DNA of 64,000 bases. Origin: Mycobacterium sp. 852002-40037_SCH5390672. GTDB taxonomy: Bacteria; Actinomycetota; Actinomycetes; Mycobacteriales; Mycobacteriaceae. The position numbers and the translations under genes were made by a program. Below are positions 23,738 through 32,993 of this stretch, piece after piece. Position 1 is the first letter of the stretch, and the number at the start of each line of letters is the position of its first letter. The stretch is taken from positions 1 through 64,000 of the forward strand of contig NZ_LZTA01000116.1 of the NCBI RefSeq assembly GCF_001665875.1, given 5' to 3'. Below the pieces are notes generated by a model. That model had not been told where the DNA came from, ran no database searches, and was given only the letters and a program-made list of their open reading frames with translations.

Positions 23738-24177
23738 CTCCATCCGGGCCACACCTTTGCCGCGGCTTTGTTTCCCGGGCCCGTCGAATGCGGCAGTCCT
23801 GACACTTTGGCATCCGCCGCTGAGGTGACCGAGGGCCGTCGCGGCGTTGCTGATGACGGGCCTATCCGCCCTGGCAACCCGCTGATCTTCAGCGCCACAG
23901 CGAGCCGCGCAGCCGCAGCTTTGCTGGTGCTCCCCTAACCGCGGGCGCGATGGATCGCGTTGGCGGCGAGCCCTTGGTTTCACCGGCTATCGAGTTTGCG
24001 CAGCCCAGCGCGACATGGCGCCGCCGATACTGCAAAACGCCCACCCCGGGCAAGCGCGCCGCACACCGCGACGCTATGTTGTAAATCACTGTGACGGGCG
24101 TGCGACCCGGTTCGTCACAGCAGCCCGGTTACCGCCTGGCCGCTGCAGGCGGCTCGTACGACGGATCATGGAGCGAG
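23738..24177. other. Gene-free leader region of the nuo operon
   Basis: I see no gene in these 440 bases between the receiver gene and the chosen nuoA start. An open frame enters nuoA from 24091 but its first 29 codons have no family similarity. The stretch near 24073-24090 (CGCTATGTTGTAAATCACTG) is the most AT-rich part and could hold a -10 element. The inverted repeat 24089-24120 lies just downstream. The nuo promoter is expected here. Confidence 0.5.
24089..24120. promoter_or_regulatory. Inverted repeat in the nuoA leader
   Basis: CTGTGACG (24089-24096) and CGTCACAG (24113-24120) are exact reverse complements around a 16-base G/C-rich spacer. They lie 58-89 bases before the nuoA start. 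The arms contain TGTGA/TCACA, the half-sites of CRP-type regulators, but the spacing is wider than the usual CRP site, so an mRNA hairpin or a different protein is equally possible. Confidence 0.5.
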
Positions 24178-24555
24178 TTGAACGTCTACATACCCATCCT
24201 GGTGCTAGGTGCCATTGCCGCTGCCTTCGCCGTGGGCTCGGTGGCCATCGCGAGCCTGGCCGGGCCGTCACGGTTCAACAAGTCGAAGATGGCGGCCTAC
24301 GAGTGTGGAATCGAACCCACCGAGACATCGGTGAGCGGCCCGCGTGCGACGGCCGGGCAGCGCTTTCCGGTGAAGTATTACCTAACAGCAATGCTTTTTA
24401 TCGTCTTCGACATCGAAATCGTGTTCTTGTATCCGTGGGCGGTCAGCTACGACGCGCTGGGCACGTTCGCTCTGGTCGAGATGGTGGTGTTCATGCTGAC
24501 GGTTTTCGTGGCCTACGCCTATGTGTGGCGCCGCGGCGGCCTGACGTGGGATTGA
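24178..24555 (+). CDS. nuoA: NADH-quinone oxidoreductase subunit A
   Basis: A membrane-arm subunit of complex I (type I NADH dehydrogenase), which couples NADH oxidation and menaquinone reduction to proton pumping. Three transmembrane segments are visible: VYIPILVLGAIAAAFAVGSV, KYYLTAMLFIVFDIEIVFLY and VEMVVFMLTVFVAYAYVW. The conserved loop YECGIEP lies between the first two. I chose TTG at 24178 (product starts as the known MNVYIPILVL, 125 residues), four bases after GGAG; the longer frame from 24091 lacks support. First gene of nuoA-N, 8 bases before nuoB. Confidence 0.92.
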   Translation: MNVYIPILVLGAIAAAFAVGSVAIASLAGPSRFNKSKMAAYECGIEPTETSVSGPRATAGQRFPVKYYLTAMLFIVFDIEIVFLYPWAVSYDALGTFALVEMVVFMLTVFVAYAYVWRRGGLTWD

Positions 24556-24563
24556 GGTAAGAC

Positions 24564-25118
24564 GTGGGTCTTGAGGAACAGCTACCCGGTGGGATTCTGC
24601 TGTCAACAGTCGAGAAGGTCGCGGGCTACGTCCGCAAGAACTCGCTGTGGCCGGCGACGTTCGGGTTGGCCTGCTGCGCCATCGAGATGATGGCAACCGC
24701 CGGGCCAAGATTCGACATCGCGCGCTTCGGCATGGAGCGCTTCTCGGCAACCCCCCGGCAGGCCGATCTGATGATCGTCGCCGGGCGGGTCAGCCAGAAG
24801 ATGGCTCCGGTGTTGCGACAGATCTATGACCAGATGGCCGAACCGAAATGGGTGCTGGCCATGGGGGTATGCGCGTCATCCGGCGGAATGTTCAACAACT
24901 ACGCGGTGGTGCAGGGCGTCGATCACGTGGTTCCCGTGGACATCTACCTGCCCGGCTGCCCACCACGGCCGGAGATGCTGCTGTACGCAATCCTGAAGCT
25001 GCACGAGAAGATTCAGGAGATGCCGCTGGGCGTCAACCGGGAAACCGCCATCGCCGAAGCCGAGCAGGCGGCGCTGTCGGCCCGGCCCACGATCGAGATG
25101 CGCGGACTGCTGCGATGA
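24564..25118 (+). CDS. nuoB: NADH-quinone oxidoreductase subunit B
   Basis: A 184-residue subunit that carries the last iron-sulfur cluster (N2) of complex I, next to the quinone site. Cluster ligands are visible in GLACCAIEMMATAGPRFDIA (the unusual adjacent Cys pair), MGVCASSGGMFNNY and YLPGCPPRPEMLLYAI. It belongs to the connecting Q module with NuoC, NuoD and NuoI. The start is GTG at 24564 after GAGGTAAGAC, and its stop overlaps nuoC as ATGA. Length equals that of the M. tuberculosis protein. Confidence 0.96.
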   Translation: MGLEEQLPGGILLSTVEKVAGYVRKNSLWPATFGLACCAIEMMATAGPRFDIARFGMERFSATPRQADLMIVAGRVSQKMAPVLRQIYDQMAEPKWVLAMGVCASSGGMFNNYAVVQGVDHVVPVDIYLPGCPPRPEMLLYAILKLHEKIQEMPLGVNRETAIAEAEQAALSARPTIEMRGLLR

Positions 25119-25822
25119 GTTCACCGGACCAAGACCCCAAAGAAGCATTGAGCCGCGCCGACGAGGAAGTAATCGACGTGCGCCGCGGCATGTTCGGCGC
25201 CAAGGGCTCCGGCGACACGTCCGGTTACGGACGGCTGGTGCGCGAAGTCCTGCTTCCGGGCAGCAGCCCGCGGCCCTACGGCGGTTATTTCGACGAGGTG
25301 GTCGACCGCCTCGCCGCGGTTTTGAACAAGGACAACGTCGAATTCACCGACGCCATCGAGAAAGTCGTGGTGTACCGAGACGAACTGACCCTGCACGTCC
25401 GCCGTGACGCGCTGGAGCAGGTCGCTCATCGGCTGCGTGACGACCCGCAGCTGCGCTTCGAAATGTGCCTGGGCGTCAGCGGGGTGCACTACCCCCACGA
25501 GACGGACCGCGAACTGCACGCGGTGTACCCGTTGCAGTCGATCACGCACAATCGCCGCGTCCGGCTGGAAGTGTCTGCGCCCGACGGTGATCCACATATC
25601 CCCTCGCTGTTCCGGATTTATCCGACCACCGACTGGCACGAGCGGGAGACCTACGACTTCTTCGGCATCATTTTCGACGGGCACCCGTCGCTGACCCGCA
25701 TCGAAATGCCCGACGACTGGCACGGGCATCCCCAGCGCAAGGACTATCCCCTCGGCGGGATCCCCGTCGAATACAAAGGCGCACAGATACCCCCGCCCGA
25801 CGAGCGGAGAGCGTACAACTGA
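25115..25822 (+). CDS. nuoC: NADH-quinone oxidoreductase subunit C
   Basis: The 30-kDa Q-module subunit, 235 residues, separate from NuoD as in most bacteria. The family signature is seen in FRIYPTTDWHERETYDFFGI followed by IFDGHPSLTRIEMPDDW and GHPQRKDYPLGG. An N-terminal segment of about 60 residues (with KEALSRADEEVIDVRRGMFG) is typical of mycobacterial NuoC. The open frame extends upstream through nuoB, but ATG at 25115 gives the expected length and an ATGA overlap. Its TGA shares a base with the nuoD ATG. Confidence 0.95.
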   Translation: MSSPDQDPKEALSRADEEVIDVRRGMFGAKGSGDTSGYGRLVREVLLPGSSPRPYGGYFDEVVDRLAAVLNKDNVEFTDAIEKVVVYRDELTLHVRRDALEQVAHRLRDDPQLRFEMCLGVSGVHYPHETDRELHAVYPLQSITHNRRVRLEVSAPDGDPHIPSLFRIYPTTDWHERETYDFFGIIFDGHPSLTRIEMPDDWHGHPQRKDYPLGGIPVEYKGAQIPPPDERRAYN

Positions 25823-27147
25823 TGAGCACCACCACTGAATCGACGCACGACGGCGCCGGCGAGACCTTCGTGGTCGCCGGCGGCCAGGACTGGGACAAGG
25901 TCGTCGAAGCCGCCCGCGGCGCAGACCCCGGCGAACGCATCATCGTCAACATGGGGCCCCAGCATCCGTCCACGCACGGGGTGCTGCGGCTGATCCTGGA
26001 GATCGAGGGCGAGACGGTCACCGACGCCCGTTGCGGCATCGGGTATTTGCACACCGGCATCGAAAAGAATCTCGAATACCGCTACTGGACCCAGGGTGTC
26101 ACGTTCGTGACCCGGATGGACTACCTCGCACCGTTTTTCAACGAGACGGCGTACTGCCTGGGCGTTGAGAAGCTGCTCGGCATCACCGATCAGATACCGG
26201 AGCGGGTCAACGTCATCCGGGTGATGATGATGGAGCTCAACCGGATTTCGTCGCATCTGGTGGCCTTGGCCACCGGTGGCATGGAACTGGGCGCCATGAC
26301 CCCGATGTTCGTCGGGTTCCGGGGACGCGAGATCGTGCTGACCCTGTTCGAATCCATCACCGGCTTGCGGATGAACAGCGCCTACGTTCGCCCTGGGGGT
26401 GTGGCGCAGGACTTACCACCCAACGTGGAGACCGAGATCGTCGAAGGTCTCAAGGGACTCAGGCAAGTGCTGCGCGAAATGAGCGGTCTGCTCAACGAGA
26501 ACGCCATCTGGAAGGCCCGCACCTGCGACGTCGGTTACCTGGATCTGACCGGGTGCATCGCATTGGGCATCACCGGACCCATCCTGCGTGCCACCGGGTT
26601 GCCCCACGATCTGCGCAAGAGCGAACCATACTGCGGATACGAAAACTACGAATTCGACGTGATCACCGAAGACACGTGTGATGCTTACGGGCGCTACATG
26701 ATTCGCGTCAACGAGATGTGGGAGTCGATCAAGATCGTCGAGCAGTGTCTGGACAAGCTGAAGCCGGGGCCGATCATGGTTGAGGACCGCAAGATCGCCT
26801 GGCCGGCCGACTTGAAGGTGGGCCCCGACGGCATGGGTAACTCCCCGGAACACATCGCCAAGATCATGGGCGGCTCGATGGAAGCGTTGATTCACCACTT
26901 CAAACTGGTCACCGAGGGCATCCGGGTTCCGGCCGGCCAGGTTTACACCGCGGTCGAATCGCCGCGCGGTGAGCTGGGCGTGCACATGGTCAGCGACGGC
27001 GGTACCCGCCCCTACCGGGTGCACTATCGAGACCCCTCATTCACCAACCTGCAGGCTGTGGCGGCGATGTGCGAAGGCGGAATGGTCGCCGACCTGATCA
27101 CCGCGGTCGCCAGCATCGACCCGGTCATGGGCGGGGTGGACCGGTGA
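25822..27147 (+). CDS. nuoD: NADH-quinone oxidoreductase subunit D
   Basis: The 49-kDa Q-module subunit, 441 residues, which forms the quinone pocket with NuoB. Motifs are VNMGPQHPSTHGVLRLILEI, GYLHTGIEKN, RMDYLAPFFNE, the Tyr/His-bearing regions expected for quinone binding, and the C-terminal PRGELGVHMVSDGGTRPYR with IDPVMGGVDR. ATG at 25822 overlaps the nuoC stop. The homologous receiver protein Rv3143 is reported in M. tuberculosis to contact complex I; whether through NuoD is not decidable from this sequence. Confidence 0.96.
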   Translation: MSTTTESTHDGAGETFVVAGGQDWDKVVEAARGADPGERIIVNMGPQHPSTHGVLRLILEIEGETVTDARCGIGYLHTGIEKNLEYRYWTQGVTFVTRMDYLAPFFNETAYCLGVEKLLGITDQIPERVNVIRVMMMELNRISSHLVALATGGMELGAMTPMFVGFRGREIVLTLFESITGLRMNSAYVRPGGVAQDLPPNVETEIVEGLKGLRQVLREMSGLLNENAIWKARTCDVGYLDLTGCIALGITGPILRATGLPHDLRKSEPYCGYENYEFDVITEDTCDAYGRYMIRVNEMWESIKIVEQCLDKLKPGPIMVEDRKIAWPADLKVGPDGMGNSPEHIAKIMGGSMEALIHHFKLVTEGIRVPAGQVYTAVESPRGELGVHMVSDGGTRPYRVHYRDPSFTNLQAVAAMCEGGMVADLITAVASIDPVMGGVDR

Positions 27148-27899
27148 CCGGGCCGCAGGGACAGCCGGTCTTCATCCGGCTCGGCCCTCCACCCGACGAG
27201 CCCAACGCTTTCGTCGTCGAGGGCGCGCCCACGACGTATCCACCCGAGGTGCGGGCCCGGCTGGAGGTCGACGCCAAAGAGATCGTCGGCCGCTACCCCA
27301 ACAAGCGCTCGGCGCTGTTGCCGCTGCTGCATTTGGTGCAAGCGCAGGATTCCTACCTGACACCGGCGGGGCTGGAGTTCTGCGGTGAGCAGCTGGGACT
27401 CAGCGGGGCCGAGGTGTCCGCGGTGGCGAGCTTCTACACCATGTATCGCCGCGGTCCCACCGGCGACTATCTGGTGGGTGTCTGCACAAACACGTTGTGC
27501 GCCATCATGGGTGGCGATGCCATCTTCGACGCCCTGCAGGAGCATCTGGGCGTCGGCAACGACGAGACCACCGAAGACGGGTCGGTCACCCTGCAACACA
27601 TCGAATGCAACGCCGCCTGCGATTACGCACCGGTGGTGATGGTCAACTGGGAGTTCTTCGACAACCAGACGCCCGAGTCGGCGCGCGAACTCGTCGACTC
27701 GCTGCGTTCCGGCGAGCCCCAGCCACCCACTCGCGGCGCCCCGCTGTGCGTCTTCCGCGACACGTCGCGCATCCTGGCCGGCCTGCCCGACGAGCGTCCC
27801 GACCAGGGGCAGGGTGGCGCCGGCGCCGCCACCCTGGCCGGCCTGAAGGTAGCCAGGGAACACGGCATGCAGGCGCCCAGCGCGCCGGAAGGCCAGTAA
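27144..27899 (+). CDS. nuoE: NADH-quinone oxidoreductase subunit E
   Basis: The 24-kDa N-module subunit carrying the [2Fe-2S] cluster N1a, 251 residues. The ligand pattern is VGVCTNTLCAIMGG and HIECNAACDYAPVVMVN, with VASFYTMYRRGPTGDYLVG just before. The C-terminal extension of about 60 residues (PQPPTRGAPLCVFRDTSRIL onward) is rich in Gly and Ala and is found in mycobacterial forms. The start is GTG at 27144, overlapping the nuoD stop (GTGA). The longer frame from 27069 reads an antisense-like basic segment and is rejected. Confidence 0.94.
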   Translation: MTGPQGQPVFIRLGPPPDEPNAFVVEGAPTTYPPEVRARLEVDAKEIVGRYPNKRSALLPLLHLVQAQDSYLTPAGLEFCGEQLGLSGAEVSAVASFYTMYRRGPTGDYLVGVCTNTLCAIMGGDAIFDALQEHLGVGNDETTEDGSVTLQHIECNAACDYAPVVMVNWEFFDNQTPESARELVDSLRSGEPQPPTRGAPLCVFRDTSRILAGLPDERPDQGQGGAGAATLAGLKVAREHGMQAPSAPEGQ

Positions 27900-29239
27900 T
27901 GACAACAACTTCTGACACCTCACAGGCGACGCCGCTGACTCCGGTGATCAGCCGATTCTGGGACGATCCCGAGTCCTGGACCCTCGACACCTATCACCGC
28001 CACGGCGGCTACGAGGCGATGAAGAAGGCGCTGGCGATGGAGCCCGACGAAGTGATCGGGATGGTGAAGGACTCCGGCCTGCGCGGTCGCGGTGGTGCGG
28101 GCTTCTCGACCGGGACGAAGTGGTCGTTCATCCCGCAGGGCGACACCGGCGCGGCCGCCAAACCGCATTACCTGGTGGTCAACGCCGACGAGTCGGAACC
28201 CGGGACATGCAAAGACATTCCGCTGATGCTGGCGACACCGCACGTCCTCGTCGAGGGCGTCATCATCGCCGCATACGCAATCCGGGCCAGCCACGCGTTC
28301 ATCTACGTGCGCGGGGAGGTGCTGCCGGTCCTGCGCCGCCTGCAGAATGCGGTGGCCGAGGCCTACGCCGCCGGCTACCTGGGCCGCGACATCAACGGCT
28401 CGGGCTTCGACCTCGAGCTCGTGGTACACGCCGGTGCCGGCGCCTACATCTGCGGTGAAGAAACCGCGCTGCTCGATTCGCTGGAAGGCCGCCGCGGTCA
28501 ACCGCGATTGCGCCCGCCCTTCCCCGCCGTGTCCGGGCTGTACGGCTGCCCCACGGTGATCAACAACGTCGAGACCATCGCGAGCGTGCCGTCGATCATC
28601 GGCAACGGCGTGGACTGGTTCCGCTCGATGGGCAGCGAGAAATCCCCGGGCTTCACGCTGTATTCGCTGTCCGGCCACGTCGCCCGCCCGGGCCAGTACG
28701 AGGCCCCGCTGGGAATAACGTTGCGGGAGTTGCTCGCCTACGCCGGCGGCGTGCGCGCCGGGCACCGACTCAAGTTCTGGACACCCGGCGGCTCGTCGAC
28801 CCCGCTGCTGACCGACGAGCATCTCGACGTGCCGCTGGACTACGAGGGCGTCGGCGGCGTCGGCTCGATGCTGGGCACCAAGGCATTGGAGATCTTCGAC
28901 GAGACCACCTGCGTCGTGCGTGCCGTGCGGCGCTGGACGTACTTCTACAAGCACGAGTCCTGCGGAAAATGCACGCCGTGCCGCGAGGGCACTTTCTGGC
29001 TGGACCAGATCTACGAGCGGCTGGAAACAGGTAAGGGCACCGGCGAGGACATTGAGAAACTGCTGGACATCTCCGACACCATCCTCGGAAAGTCGTTCTG
29101 CGCCTTGGGCGATGGTGCCGCCAGCCCGGTGATGTCATCGATCAAGTTCTTCCGCGACGAGTACATCGCGCACGTCGAGGGCGGTGGATGTCCCTTCGAT
29201 CCACGAGACTCCATGCTGAGCGCGAACGGAAAGGCTTGA
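27899..29239 (+). CDS. nuoF: NADH-quinone oxidoreductase subunit F
   Basis: The NADH- and FMN-binding subunit of complex I, 446 residues. FMN/NADH loops are SGLRGRGGAGFSTGTKWSF and VHAGAGAYICGEETALLDSL. The N3 [4Fe-4S] ligands are in HESCGKCTPCREGTFWLDQ, with the fourth Cys in KSFCALGDGAASPV. ATG at 27899 overlaps the nuoE TAA (TAATG). After its stop at 29239 there is a 59-base gap, filled mostly by a dispersed repeat, before nuoG. Confidence 0.96.
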   Translation: MTTTSDTSQATPLTPVISRFWDDPESWTLDTYHRHGGYEAMKKALAMEPDEVIGMVKDSGLRGRGGAGFSTGTKWSFIPQGDTGAAAKPHYLVVNADESEPGTCKDIPLMLATPHVLVEGVIIAAYAIRASHAFIYVRGEVLPVLRRLQNAVAEAYAAGYLGRDINGSGFDLELVVHAGAGAYICGEETALLDSLEGRRGQPRLRPPFPAVSGLYGCPTVINNVETIASVPSIIGNGVDWFRSMGSEKSPGFTLYSLSGHVARPGQYEAPLGITLRELLAYAGGVRAGHRLKFWTPGGSSTPLLTDEHLDVPLDYEGVGGVGSMLGTKALEIFDETTCVVRAVRRWTYFYKHESCGKCTPCREGTFWLDQIYERLETGKGTGEDIEKLLDISDTILGKSFCALGDGAASPVMSSIKFFRDEYIAHVEGGGCPFDPRDSMLSANGKA

Positions 29240-29255
29240 CGCCCCCATGACCGCG

Positions 29256-29298
29256 CCGGTGACGATGCAGAGCGAAGCGATGAGGAGGAGCGGCGCTC
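29256..29298 (+). repeat. MIRU-like dispersed repeat carrying a ribosome site (copy 3)
   Basis: It begins CCGGTGACGATGCAGAGC, continues GAAGCGATGAGGAGGAGCGG and ends CGCTC directly before the nuoG ATG. It is almost identical to the copy before the CoA-transferase at 16831, 12.4 kb away, and breaks the otherwise tightly overlapped nuoA-K gene chain. It supplies the nuoG Shine-Dalgarno sequence. Confidence 0.75.
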
Positions 29299-31716
29299 AT
29301 GACTAGTGCGGCCAAAACCGAAACCGGCGACGAGGTTCGTCCGCCGGACATGGTGACGCTGACCATCGACGGCAACGAGATCAGCGTTCCCAAGGGAACT
29401 CTGGTGATCCGGGCGGCCGAGTTGATGGGCATTCAGATCCCGCGGTTCTGTGACCACCCGCTGCTCGAACCGGTCGGTGCGTGCCGGCAGTGTCTGGTCG
29501 AGGTCGAAGGCCAGCGCAAGCCGATGGCCTCGTGCACCACGGCCGCCACCGACGACATGGTGGTGCGCACCCAGCTCACGTCGGAGGCCGCCGACAAGGC
29601 CCAGCACGGCGTGATGGAACTGCTGCTCATCAACCACCCGCTGGACTGCCCGATGTGTGACAAGGGCGGCGAATGCCCGCTGCAGAACCAGGCAATGTCC
29701 AACGGCCGCGCCGATTCTCGCTTCACCGACGTCAAACGCACCTTCGCCAAGCCGATCAACATCTCTTCGCAGGTCCTGTTGGACCGGGAGCGTTGCATTC
29801 TGTGTGCGCGCTGCACGCGGTTCTCTGAGCAGATCGCCGGCGACCCCTTCATCGACATGCAGGAGCGAGGCGCCCTGCAGCAGGTCGGCATCTACGCCAA
29901 CGAACCGTTCGACTCCTACTTCTCGGGCAACACCGTGCAAATCTGCCCGGTGGGCGCACTGACCGGAACCTCATATCGGTTCCGGGCCCGCCCGTTCGAC
30001 CTGGTTTCCAGTCCCAGCGTTTGCGAGCACTGCGCTTCCGGGTGCGCGCAGCGCACCGACCACCGCCGCGGCAAGGTGTTGCGCCGACTGGCCGGCGACG
30101 ATCCCGAGGTCAACGAGGAGTGGAACTGCGACAAGGGCCGGTGGGCGTTCACCTACGCAACCCAGACCGATGTGCTGACCACTCCCCTGATCCGCGACGC
30201 CGACGGCGCACTGCAACCGGCCTCGTGGTCGCACGCGATCGCCATCGCGACGAAGGGCCTCGAGGCGGCGCGTGGCCGCACGGGTGTGCTGGTCGGAGGC
30301 AGGGTGACCCTGGAGGACGCCTACGCCTACTCCAAGTTTGCGCGGATCGTCTTGGACACCAACGACATCGACTTCCGAGCCCGCCCGAGTTCTGCCGAGG
30401 AGGCCGACTTCCTCGCCGCCCGGGTCGCCGGCAAACCGATCACCGTCAGCTACGCCGATCTGGAATCGGCGCCGGTAGTCGTCCTGGCCGGATTCGAGCC
30501 CGAAGACGAGTCGCCCATCGTGTTCCTGCGGTTGCGCAAGGCGGCCCGCAAAAACGGGTTGCCGGTCTACGCGATCGCGCCGTTCGCCACCCGCGCGCTG
30601 ACCAAGATGTCCGGGCGGCTGATCAAAACCGTTCCCGGCGCCGAAGCTTCGGCGCTGGACGGGTTGGCCACCGGCGAGGTGGGTGATCTGCTCTCCACCC
30701 CGGGCGCGGTCATCATGGTCGGCGAGCGGTTGGCCACGGTACCGGGCGGATTGTCCGCCGCGGCCCGGCTTGCCGACGCCACCGGTGCACGTGTGGCCTG
30801 GGTGCCGCGACGTGCCGGCGAGCGGGGCGCGCTGGAGGCCGGCGCCCTGCCGGGGCTGTTGCCCGGTGGCCGCCCGGTCGACGACGAGACCGCCCGGGCG
30901 CAGGTCGCCCAGGCGTGGAACGTGTCCGAATTACCCTCCGGCAGTGGGCGTGACGCCGACGCAATCCTGGCCGCCGCCACCGACGGCACGCTGGGTGCAC
31001 TGCTGGTAGGCGGTGTCGAGCCCGACGACTTCACCGATCCGGAAGCGGTGCTGGCGGCGCTGGACGGCGTCGGCTTCGTGGTCAGCTTGGAGTTACGCCA
31101 CAGCGCGGTCACCGAACGCGCCGATGTCGTGTTCCCGGTCGCGCCGACGACACAGAAGGCCGGTGCCTTCGTCAACTGGGAGGGCCGCTTGCGGCCGTTT
31201 GAAGCGGCGCTGCGCGGCACCGCACAGCACGCCAGCCAATCCGACCATCAGGTGCTCGATACGCTGGCCGACGAGTTGGGCGTGTATCTGGGAATGTCCA
31301 GCCTCGAGACGGCCCGCGAAGAACTGGCCGCGCTGCGGCACTGGGACGGCAAGCGTGCCGCGAACCCCGACGTCGCGGCTCCGGAGCCCGCCCAGCCCGC
31401 CGCGGGAGAGGCGGTATTGGCCGGCTGGCGGATGTTGCTGGACAACGGCCGAATGCAAGACGGTGAGCCACATCTGGCGGGAACCGCGCGCAAACCCTTC
31501 GCCCGGTTGTCCGCCGATACGGCCGCCGAAATCGGCGCCGCAGACGGCGACGCGGTCACGGTCAGCACGTCGCACGGATCCATCAGCCTGCCGCTGATGA
31601 TCACCGACATGCCCGACCGGGTGGTGTGGCTTCCGATGCATTCGCCCGGTTCGGCGGTACACCGAAAACTCGGCGTATCCCCCGGCAGCACAGTCAAGAT
31701 CGGAGCCGGCGAATGA
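29299..31716 (+). CDS. nuoG: NADH-quinone oxidoreductase subunit G
   Basis: The large N-module subunit with several iron-sulfur clusters, 805 residues. Visible ligand sets are RFCDHPLLEPVGACRQCLVE (2Fe-2S), HPLDCPMCDKGGECPLQNQ, RERCILCARCTRFSEQIAGD and the extra N7-type set CEHCASGCAQRTDHRRGKVL. A molybdopterin-oxidoreductase-like domain without an obvious active-site residue follows (about 240-805). The start is ATG at 29299, about 8 bases after GAGGAGGAGC of the dispersed repeat. Its stop overlaps nuoH as ATGA. Confidence 0.96.
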   Translation: MTSAAKTETGDEVRPPDMVTLTIDGNEISVPKGTLVIRAAELMGIQIPRFCDHPLLEPVGACRQCLVEVEGQRKPMASCTTAATDDMVVRTQLTSEAADKAQHGVMELLLINHPLDCPMCDKGGECPLQNQAMSNGRADSRFTDVKRTFAKPINISSQVLLDRERCILCARCTRFSEQIAGDPFIDMQERGALQQVGIYANEPFDSYFSGNTVQICPVGALTGTSYRFRARPFDLVSSPSVCEHCASGCAQRTDHRRGKVLRRLAGDDPEVNEEWNCDKGRWAFTYATQTDVLTTPLIRDADGALQPASWSHAIAIATKGLEAARGRTGVLVGGRVTLEDAYAYSKFARIVLDTNDIDFRARPSSAEEADFLAARVAGKPITVSYADLESAPVVVLAGFEPEDESPIVFLRLRKAARKNGLPVYAIAPFATRALTKMSGRLIKTVPGAEASALDGLATGEVGDLLSTPGAVIMVGERLATVPGGLSAAARLADATGARVAWVPRRAGERGALEAGALPGLLPGGRPVDDETARAQVAQAWNVSELPSGSGRDADAILAAATDGTLGALLVGGVEPDDFTDPEAVLAALDGVGFVVSLELRHSAVTERADVVFPVAPTTQKAGAFVNWEGRLRPFEAALRGTAQHASQSDHQVLDTLADELGVYLGMSSLETAREELAALRHWDGKRAANPDVAAPEPAQPAAGEAVLAGWRMLLDNGRMQDGEPHLAGTARKPFARLSADTAAEIGAADGDAVTVSTSHGSISLPLMITDMPDRVVWLPMHSPGSAVHRKLGVSPGSTVKIGAGE

Positions 31717-32993
31717 CAGCCTTGACCGCCTTCGGGCACGACACCTGGTGGTTGGTGCTCGGCAAGGCACTGGCGATCTTCGTCTTCCTCATGCTGAACG
31801 TGCTGGTGGCGATTCTGCTCGAACGCAAGATCCTCGGCTGGATGCAGCTGCGGCCCGGACCCAATCGGGCGGGACCATGGGGCGTCCTGCAGAGCCTGGC
31901 CGACGGAATCAAGTTGGCGCTCAAGGAAACCATCACCCCTGGCGGGGTAGACAAGTTCGTCTACTTCGCGGCGCCGGTCATCTCCACGATTCCGGCGTTC
32001 ACCGCCTTCGCCTTCATTCCGTTCGGTCCGGTGGTGTCGGTGTTCGGTCACCGCACACCGTTGCAGCTGACCGACCTGCCGGTCGCGGTGCTGTTCATTT
32101 TGGGGCTTTCGGCGATCGGCGTCTACGGAATCGTGCTGGGCGGTTGGGCTTCCGGGTCCACCTACCCGCTGCTGGGCGGGGTGCGCTCCACCGCCCAGGT
32201 CATCTCCTACGAGGTGGCGATGGGGCTGTCGTTCGCGGCGGTCTTCCTCTACGCCGGCTCCATGTCGACGTCGCAGATCGTCGCCGCCCAGGACCGGGTC
32301 TGGTACGTGTTCCTGTTGCTCCCGTCGTTCGTGATCTACCTCATCTCGATGGTTGGCGAAACCAACCGGGCGCCTTTCGATTTGCCCGAGGCCGAGGGTG
32401 AGCTGGTCGCGGGATTCCACACCGAGTACTCGTCACTGAAGTTCGCGATGTTCATGCTGGCCGAATACGTCAACATGATGACGGTTTCGTCGCTGGCCAC
32501 CGTCCTGTTCTTCGGTGGCTGGCACGCGCCGTGGCCGCTTAACATGTGGGCCGGCGCCAACACCGGGTGGTGGCCGGTGTTGTGGTTCACCGCGAAGATG
32601 TGGACCTTCCTGTTCATCTATTTCTGGTTGCGGGCCTCGCTGCCCCGGCTGCGCTACGACCAGTTCATGGGGTTGGGCTGGAAGCTGCTGATCCCGGCCT
32701 CACTGGTTTGGGTGCTGATCGCCGCCGTGATTCGCACGCTGCAGAACCAGGGTTATCAGCATTGGACCCCGATCCTGGTGGCCAGCAGCATCGTGTTCGC
32801 CACGGTGCTCGTGCTGGTGCTGCGAAAGCCGTTCAGCGCGCCGGGTATTCGCGCGCTGGAGAAACAGCTGCGCCGCGAGGCGAAGAACCTCCCGGCCGCA
32901 CCAGGCCCCACTTCGGTATTCCCGACACCGCCGCTGCCAGCGACAGCCCAGAAATCCCTGGCGGCCGCGAGCAAGGAGAAAGCACGTGGCTAA
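31713..32993 (+). CDS. nuoH: NADH-quinone oxidoreductase subunit H
   Basis: The membrane subunit that joins the Q module to the pump, 426 residues with about eight transmembrane segments. Characteristic sequences are ILLERKILGWMQLRPGPNRA, LADGIKLALKE and the Glu-rich loop ETNRAPFDLPEAEGELVAGF that faces the quinone tunnel. The C-terminal tail after the last helix is Ala/Pro-rich (PAAPGPTSVFPTPPLPATAQ) and longer than in E. coli. ATG at 31713 overlaps nuoG; the frame upstream to 31626 is shadow. It overlaps nuoI by 8 bases. Confidence 0.95.
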   Translation: MTALTAFGHDTWWLVLGKALAIFVFLMLNVLVAILLERKILGWMQLRPGPNRAGPWGVLQSLADGIKLALKETITPGGVDKFVYFAAPVISTIPAFTAFAFIPFGPVVSVFGHRTPLQLTDLPVAVLFILGLSAIGVYGIVLGGWASGSTYPLLGGVRSTAQVISYEVAMGLSFAAVFLYAGSMSTSQIVAAQDRVWYVFLLLPSFVIYLISMVGETNRAPFDLPEAEGELVAGFHTEYSSLKFAMFMLAEYVNMMTVSSLATVLFFGGWHAPWPLNMWAGANTGWWPVLWFTAKMWTFLFIYFWLRASLPRLRYDQFMGLGWKLLIPASLVWVLIAAVIRTLQNQGYQHWTPILVASSIVFATVLVLVLRKPFSAPGIRALEKQLRREAKNLPAAPGPTSVFPTPPLPATAQKSLAAASKEKARG

